From Lachnospiraceae bacterium UBA1712 (GTDB lineage: Bacteria > Bacillota > Clostridia > Lachnospirales > Lachnospiraceae), in assembly GCA_002317175.1 (NCBI GenBank), contig DCJA01000029.1, forward strand, positions 1 through 18,873: DNA of 18,873 nucleotides. Reading direction: 5' to 3'. Shown piece after piece: positions 14,622 to 18,873 of this stretch. The translations under genes and the position numbers were made by a program. How positions within the stretch are numbered: the first letter of the stretch is position 1; each line of letters starts with the position of its first letter. The notes below the pieces were generated by a model. That model was not told the DNA's origin. It made no database searches and saw nothing but the letters and a program-made list of their open reading frames with translations.

Positions 14622-15911
14622 TCACTTTACATCAAATATATCTATGATTTTGCCCAGATATGCCAATGAGCCACATGCAATTATCACATCATCCTTATCT
14701 GCCATTGAACATGCAAATTCCACAGCCTCTTCTACCGAATCACAACAGGTTACCCTGTGATTGACTCTGCTAACTAATGCTGCCAATTCTACGGAAGACA
14801 TAGCTCTGGGGTTGTTGGGTGTCTGACAGGTCAGCACCATTTCTCCATCTCTGGCTATAGTGGCCACCACCTTCTCTACCTCCTTATCCCTGAACATTCC
14901 CATAATATAGAACTTACGCTTATCTGCAAAATAAGTATCTATAGTCTCACGCAGCCTAAGAGCCGCATCCTCATTGTGGGCTCCGTCTATGATAAATAAC
15001 GGCTTCTTGCTTACAATCTGGCATCTGGCCTGCCAAGTAGCATTATGTAAACCTTTTTGTACCTTCTCTTCTGTTATTCTATTATAGCCACAGACATCCC
15101 TTAATATATGGGCAGCCTTAACCGCCAGCGCCGCATTTTCAATCTGCCATACACCATTAAGGCTTATCTCATATTTGACCTTATCCAGGTAAAATGACTG
15201 CTTGCCTAGTCCATACTTAACCTTACTGATTTGCTCTTTCTCAAGCAACTCCAAAGGTGAATTATTCCTCTTAGCACAAGCCCTGATTACATCCAATGCC
15301 TCCTGCTTTTGAATGGTCGAAATCACCGGTACAGAAGGTTTGATAATACCGCATTTTTTATCCGCAATCTCTTCAAGCGTATTACCAAGAAACTGCATAT
15401 GATCCATGGAAATCGACGCCAGTACCGACAATACTGTAGTGCTAATGATATTGGTAGCATCATCTATTCCGCCCAGTCCAGTCTCAAGTACTACTATGTC
15501 ACAGCCCTTGTCTGCAAAATACCTGAAGGCTATGGCTGTCTCCAGTTCAAATGCGGTAGGCTGTGCATAACCATCTGCCAGCATAGCATCACATAAGCCC
15601 TGCAACTGCTCAATATATGCAGCAAATGCGCTCTGGCTGATCATTTTCTCATTGACCTGAAAGCGCTCCCTGTATTCCCTGATAGTAGGCGATATATATC
15701 TGCCCACCTTATAACCTGATTCTTTAAGAATCGTGGATATAAAGCTCAGAGTTGAGCCCTTACCATTAGTTCCTGCTATATGCACAAACTTGAGCTTATC
15801 CTGAGGATTGCCCCAGCGTCTGCACAGTTCCCTGACACTTTCGAGGCCAAGAACAGAGCCTTTAAGTTTGCCTATTTCTTCTATATATGCTAATGCGTCT
15901 ACATATTTCAT
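14622..15911 (-). CDS. folC: Folylpolyglutamate synthase / dihydrofolate synthase
   Basis: Mur-ligase-type enzyme that adds glutamate to dihydropteroate and/or tetrahydrofolates with ATP. The P-loop is AGTNGKGST (46-54). The folate-binding loop is SPTIREYRERF, followed by the region with GLGGIDDATN; most homologs have GLGGRLDATN, so Arg is Ile here. DKKCGIIK carries the usually carbamylated-lysine region, and the C-terminal domain has DGAHNEDA. The 429-aa length is normal. No Shine-Dalgarno precedes the ATG; instead the start codon overlaps the TGA of a 10-codon ORF lying across a terminator hairpin. First gene of the folate series. Confidence 0.95.
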   Translation of the reverse strand: MKYVDALAYIEEIGKLKGSVLGLESVRELCRRWGNPQDKLKFVHIAGTNGKGSTLSFISTILKESGYKVGRYISPTIREYRERFQVNEKMISQSAFAAYIEQLQGLCDAMLADGYAQPTAFELETAIAFRYFADKGCDIVVLETGLGGIDDATNIISTTVLSVLASISMDHMQFLGNTLEEIADKKCGIIKPSVPVISTIQKQEALDVIRACAKRNNSPLELLEKEQISKVKYGLGKQSFYLDKVKYEISLNGVWQIENAALAVKAAHILRDVCGYNRITEEKVQKGLHNATWQARCQIVSKKPLFIIDGAHNEDAALRLRETIDTYFADKRKFYIMGMFRDKEVEKVVATIARDGEMVLTCQTPNNPRAMSSVELAALVSRVNHRVTCCDSVEEAVEFACSMADKDDVIIACGSLAYLGKIIDIFDVK

Positions 15912-15940
15912 AAGAAAAAATTAGGGCTATGCCTAGGCAT
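15908..15940 (-). CDS. Candidate 10-codon leader ORF coupled to folC
   Basis: Reads MPRHSPNFFL and then TGA, which overlaps the folC ATG (ATGA). GGAG of AAAAGGAG lies 6 nt before its ATG and directly follows the stop of the PH-like gene. Its start sits in the left arm of the terminator at 15914-15946, so translating it would melt the hairpin and deliver ribosomes to folC, which has no ribosome binding site. Short length makes chance possible. Confidence 0.45.
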   Translation of the reverse strand: MPRHSPNFFL

Positions 15941-15946
15941 AACCCT
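15914..15946 (-). terminator. Terminator or attenuator between the PH-like gene and folC
   Basis: On the minus strand AGGGTTATGCC pairs with GGCATAGCCCT (one G-T wobble), followed by AATTTTTTCTT. It ends three bases before the folC start codon. It closes the pyrB-pyrI-PH unit or attenuates entry into folC. Confidence 0.8.
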
Positions 15947-15952
15947 CTCCTT

Positions 15953-16333
15953 TTATTCTAACTCGTCAACATCCTCAAGTTCGGCAAGATCAGCCCCGCC
16001 TATATCCTGCATATTAACAGTTCTTCTTCTGATTCTTGCCTTCTCTGATTCCTCAAGAATAAAATTCTTAATCTCTTTTGATTTCTTGATGTGCTCAATC
16101 ATAAGAATTGGATGAGTCTTATCTCCTGTGATACACTTGATTGTACCAAGTCCAAACATCTTCTCCATCAGACTTGAGCTGTGCTCAACATCTGTAATCT
16201 TATACATGTAACAGTCATTCTCATAGGTCTTGAAAAATCCTGTATCAATTGTCAACACATCATCTGTAATAGTATATTTGGTGAATGTCCAAGGCAAGCC
16301 CAGAAACAGCCATCTTTTTCTCTCTGTATACAT
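15953..16333 (-). CDS. PH-domain-like protein (bacterial PH / YdbT-type fold)
   Basis: A 126-aa soluble protein resembling the bacterial PH-like domain found in many Firmicutes. It has beta-rich segments TFTKYTITDDVLTIDTGFF and YMYKITDVEHSSSLMEKMFGLGTIKCI, then a helix (HIKKSKEIKNFILEESEKARIRRR) and an acidic tail. The pattern in which a structural loop is followed by FGLGTI is typical of these domains. No membrane segment is visible. AAAGGAG lies 9 nt before the ATG. It sits 56 nt after pyrI on the same strand and before the terminator at 15914, so it probably shares the pyrBI transcript. Binding partner or lipid specificity is unknown. Confidence 0.75.
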   Translation of the reverse strand: MYTERKRWLFLGLPWTFTKYTITDDVLTIDTGFFKTYENDCYMYKITDVEHSSSLMEKMFGLGTIKCITGDKTHPILMIEHIKKSKEIKNFILEESEKARIRRRTVNMQDIGGADLAELEDVDELE

Positions 16334-16389
16334 TCTCCCCTGCTCCTTTCAAAAGAACATATGTCATTCAATTAGTATTCTATCACATC

Positions 16390-16842
16390 TTAGAGGATTT
16401 TAACACGTTCAAGACTTCTCATATCGAATTTTTCTTCACAGTATCTGCATCTGTAGATACCCTTCTCTTCATCAGAAAGGAAGAAAATGTGTGGCAGTTC
16501 CTGCTCGATTGATGTGATACATCTTGGATTCTTGCATTTGAATACTCTCTGAATCTCCTTTGGAAGAGTCAGTTCCTTCTTGTCTACGATTACTCCATCC
16601 TTGATTACATTAACTGTAATATTACGATCAATTACAGCAAGTACATCAAGATTAAGCTCCTCGATGTTACATTCTACCTTCAATATGTCCTTCTTGCCCA
16701 TTTTGCCTGATCTGGCATTCATGATCATAGCCACTGTACAGTCTCTCTTATCGAGCTGAAGGTGGTGATATATAGATAAACTCTGTCCTGCCTTGATGTG
16801 GTCAAGTACGAAGCCTTCTTCAATCTGTCCTACATTTAACAT
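16390..16842 (-). CDS. pyrI: Aspartate carbamoyltransferase regulatory chain
   Basis: Zinc-binding regulatory subunit that joins PyrB trimers and carries the allosteric nucleotide site (ATP activates, CTP inhibits in E. coli). The N-terminal allosteric domain runs to about 100. The zinc domain has CKNPRC (Cys103, Cys108) and CRYC (Cys132, Cys135). The 150-aa length is normal. It begins 3 nt after the pyrB stop, so translation is closely coupled. Presence of PyrI distinguishes this organism from B. subtilis, which has PyrB alone. Confidence 0.97.
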   Translation of the reverse strand: MLNVGQIEEGFVLDHIKAGQSLSIYHHLQLDKRDCTVAMIMNARSGKMGKKDILKVECNIEELNLDVLAVIDRNITVNVIKDGVIVDKKELTLPKEIQRVFKCKNPRCITSIEQELPHIFFLSDEEKGIYRCRYCEEKFDMRSLERVKIL

Positions 16843-16844
16843 TC

Positions 16845-17762
16845 TTATTCCTCCCCTATTCCAAGTAAAGTATAGATAAGTGCCATTCTTACATATACGC
16901 CATACTGAGCCTGCTCAAAATAAGCAGCTCTTGGGTCATCGTCAACTTCTACACTAATCTCATTGACACGTGGAAGTGGATGAAGTACAAGCATGTCCTC
17001 CTTGGCCATTTCCATCTTGCTCTTATTGAGTATGTAGAAATCTTTTAATCTGATATAGTCCTCTTCATTGAAGAAACGCTCTCTCTGTACTCTTGTCATG
17101 TAGAGCAGGTCTAGCTGTGGCATTACTTCTTCAAGGCTGATTACTTCTGTATAATCAATGTTCTTACTCTTTAACAGCTCAATGATATAGTCTGGCACCT
17201 TCAGTTCTTCTGGTGATATGAAGATGAACTGTACACCTTCATATCTGCAAAGTGCTTCAATAAGTGAATGTACTGTTCTGCCAAACTTCAAATCGCCGCA
17301 AAGACCAATTGTAAAATTGCCAAGTCTGCCCTTAAGACTTCTGATTGTAAGCAGGTCAGTGAGAGTCTGTGTTGGATGCTGATGCCCACCGTCACCGGCA
17401 TTGATTACTGGTATTCTGGATCTGCTTGCAGCTACCATTGGAGCACCTTCCTTTGGATGTCTCATAGCGCATATGTCAGCATAGCTGGAAATTACTCTGA
17501 TTGTATCTGATACGCTCTCGCCCTTTGCTGCTGATGAAGAGTCTGCTGATGAAAATCCCAGCACATTACCTCCCAGGTTCATCATAGCTGCTTCAAAGCT
17601 AAGTCTTGTTCTTGTGCTTGGTTCATAAAAGCAGGTTGCCAGTTTCTTACCATGACAGCATTCTGCGTATTTCTTTGGATTCTTCTCCATATCGTTGGCA
17701 AGATCAAATAATTTGTCCAGCTCCTCAACCGAAAAATCCAATGGATTCATTAGATGTCTCAT
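16845..17762 (-). CDS. pyrB: Aspartate carbamoyltransferase catalytic chain
   Basis: Transfers the carbamoyl group of carbamoyl phosphate to aspartate, the committed step of pyrimidine synthesis. Active-site motifs are present: EPSTRTRLSFE (47-57), AAKGES with Lys80, HQHPTQTLTDLL (127-138) and HPLPRVNEI (261-269). The 305-aa length is normal. AAGGAGG lies 6 nt before the ATG. A promoter, short leader ORF and attenuator precede it, so pyrimidine-responsive attenuation is likely. It heads the pyrB-pyrI-PH operon. Confidence 0.98.
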   Translation of the reverse strand: MRHLMNPLDFSVEELDKLFDLANDMEKNPKKYAECCHGKKLATCFYEPSTRTRLSFEAAMMNLGGNVLGFSSADSSSAAKGESVSDTIRVISSYADICAMRHPKEGAPMVAASRSRIPVINAGDGGHQHPTQTLTDLLTIRSLKGRLGNFTIGLCGDLKFGRTVHSLIEALCRYEGVQFIFISPEELKVPDYIIELLKSKNIDYTEVISLEEVMPQLDLLYMTRVQRERFFNEEDYIRLKDFYILNKSKMEMAKEDMLVLHPLPRVNEISVEVDDDPRAAYFEQAQYGVYVRMALIYTLLGIGEE

Positions 17763-17780
17763 ATCATTCCTCCTTTATTC

Positions 17781-17817
17781 AAAAAAAATCGAAGAGAAAA
17801 TAATTATCCCTTCGATT
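17781..17817 (-). terminator. pyrBI leader attenuator
   Basis: AATCGAAGGGA pairs with TCTCTTCGATT (one G-T wobble) around a 9-nt loop and is followed by a run of eight T. It lies between the leader ORF and the pyrB ribosome binding site, so transcripts must escape it to reach pyrB. Confidence 0.85.
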
Positions 17818-17824
17818 AAAAATA

Positions 17825-17863
17825 TCATTCTATTAAATTGTAAGATCCAATCAATCGTCTCAC
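17825..17863 (-). CDS. Candidate pyrBI leader peptide (12 aa, GTG start)
   Basis: Reads MRRLIGSYNLIE and then TGA. GGAGG lies 7 nt before the GTG. The stop codon is 7 nt before the attenuator stem, so a ribosome ending there would cover its left arm. The U-rich stretch between stop and stem suits UTP-sensitive pausing, as in the E. coli pyrBI leader. No PyrR-type binding loop was seen. Confidence 0.55.
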   Translation of the reverse strand: MRRLIGSYNLIE

Positions 17864-17887
17864 AATATATCCTCCAACTTCTACGAT

Positions 17888-17916
17888 ATGATACCATATA
17901 TTGTGTTTGCTTTCAA
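17888..17916 (-). promoter_or_regulatory. pyrBI promoter
   Basis: Minus strand TTGAAA (17916-17911), 17-bp spacer ending in TGG, TATCAT (17893-17888). The spacing is ideal with an extended -10. The expected start is near 17881, giving a leader of about 120 nt before pyrB. Confidence 0.75.
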
Positions 17917-17983
17917 CAGAATTCTTATTTTATTTTAGCCTTCTTCTGCCAAACACATCTTTTAGACCTGACTGCAAAATCCA

Positions 17984-18865
17984 TTAAACAATAATCTTAA
18001 ACTCTTTATTCTGAATAGATATGTCTACCTTATCCTGAGCACCGCCGTACTCACCATCAAGAGTCCATTCTGTAGTACCATAATGTTCCACAGCCACATG
18101 CGAGGTCTTGCACATAATGATGCTGTCGCATTCCTGTGGAGTCTCAATAGTAAGTGCTCTGATAATACTGTTAAGGTCCAGTATATTCTCTGGTGCCTTA
18201 ATAAACATTACCTCAAAAAGTCCGTCATCAAGCTCGATATCCAGAGATACTCGGTTCTTCATGCCTCCGATTGAAAATGAATTGGTAACCAGTCCCAGCA
18301 AAAATGAGCCTTCATATACTCCGTCATCCACTGTCAGCTTAAGCTTATAGGTCTGAAGCTCTGACAGTTGCTTAGCACCCTCAAGAATATAGGCTGCGTG
18401 TCCCATTATATTCTTCCTTACCTGAGGAGTAGTATATACGACCTTGGTAAATATTCCAAAAGCAGCCACATACAAAAATGGATTGCCATTGAAGCGGCCT
18501 ATATCAATAGCCTGCTCTTTACCATTTATGGTAGTACTCAGCGCATCCTCAAGATTGCCCGGAAGCCCCAGTGTTGCCGCATAATCATTGGTAGAACCGG
18601 CTGGGATATAGCCAACAGCTCCCTCGTATCCAACTTTACTACAAAACGTAAGAAAGTTATTAAGTGTGCCATCTCCTCCACTTACTACTACCCTGTCATA
18701 CCTTTTTAGTTCTTCACCTGCGTCCTCAGAGTTTAGCAGCTTAAGCACTGGACACAGAGTCACCAGGCAGTCATTGGCATTATAGAAGTCTACAATGTCG
18801 AACATTTTTCTTCTTACTATTCCAGTTCCCGAGACTGGATTATATACAAACAGAACACGTCGCAT
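17984..18865 (-). CDS. Diacylglycerol-kinase-family lipid kinase (DagK/YegS-like)
   Basis: Predicted membrane-associated lipid kinase that phosphorylates diacylglycerol or a related lipid with ATP, recycling it into phospholipid synthesis. The N-terminal catalytic domain has VYNPVSGTG (7-15), the nucleotide motif VSGGDGTLNN (61-70) and IPAGSTNDYA (87-96). The C-terminal beta-sandwich has FGIFT and DDGLFEVMFIK. The 293-aa length is typical. The ATG at 18865 gives the usual family N-terminus, but only 8 nt lie upstream, so the ribosome binding site and promoter are outside the window. No clear terminator separates it from the pyrBI promoter. The exact substrate is uncertain. Confidence 0.93.
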   Translation of the reverse strand: MRRVLFVYNPVSGTGIVRRKMFDIVDFYNANDCLVTLCPVLKLLNSEDAGEELKRYDRVVVSGGDGTLNNFLTFCSKVGYEGAVGYIPAGSTNDYAATLGLPGNLEDALSTTINGKEQAIDIGRFNGNPFLYVAAFGIFTKVVYTTPQVRKNIMGHAAYILEGAKQLSELQTYKLKLTVDDGVYEGSFLLGLVTNSFSIGGMKNRVSLDIELDDGLFEVMFIKAPENILDLNSIIRALTIETPQECDSIIMCKTSHVAVEHYGTTEWTLDGEYGGAQDKVDISIQNKEFKIIV

Positions 18866-18873
18866 AACGCGGT

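Noticed and set aside
17941..17983. Terminator after the lipid kinase gene
   Set aside because: Only short imperfect pairings and no T-run next to a stem; not supportable.

Overview
The window looks like a chromosomal segment of a low-GC Gram-positive anaerobe, most likely a member of the Lachnospiraceae (Butyrivibrio, Pseudobutyrivibrio or Roseburia-like). The basis is AT-rich spacers, strong GGAGG-type ribosome binding sites, sigma-A-type promoters, many intrinsic terminators, and the family mix (pyrBI, folC-folE-folP-folBK, a DUF815 ATPase, a DUF5050 protein). The assignment is an inference from reading; no database search was run. No tRNA, rRNA, CRISPR array or insertion sequence was seen.

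Left part (1-6025): a Cof-type HAD phosphatase, then two paralogous plus-strand genes of unrecognised family (953-1864 and 4287-5912). They bracket a minus-strand pair: the mechanosensitive channel gene mscL, carrying a zinc-ribbon tail, and a methyl-accepting chemotaxis protein. Both paralogs carry an Ala/Glu-rich, probably helical rod capped at each end by the same 37-residue module. This is the best candidate here for an undescribed protein system.

Middle (6026-12015): a compact type III toxin-antitoxin module on the minus strand, laid out as promoter, short structured RNA with two degenerate repeat units, intrinsic terminator and ToxN/AbiQ/CptN-like endoribonuclease with a GTG start. Next come a small acidic protein of unknown function, polyphosphate kinase ppk1, a DUF815 AAA+ ATPase and, on the plus strand, a membrane-anchored DUF5050 protein.

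Right part (12048-18873): a minus-strand folate block (folC, folE, folP and a folB-folK fusion, in transcription order), preceded by a pyrimidine operon (pyrB, pyrI, a PH-like protein). Both blocks carry apparent leader-peptide and terminator control. pyrBI has a promoter, a 12-codon leader ORF and an attenuator like the enterobacterial pyrBI arrangement. folC lacks its own ribosome binding site and starts inside the stop codon of a 10-codon ORF that runs through a terminator hairpin. Three degenerate 63-nt tandem repeats lie between folC and folE. A diacylglycerol-kinase-family lipid kinase closes the window.
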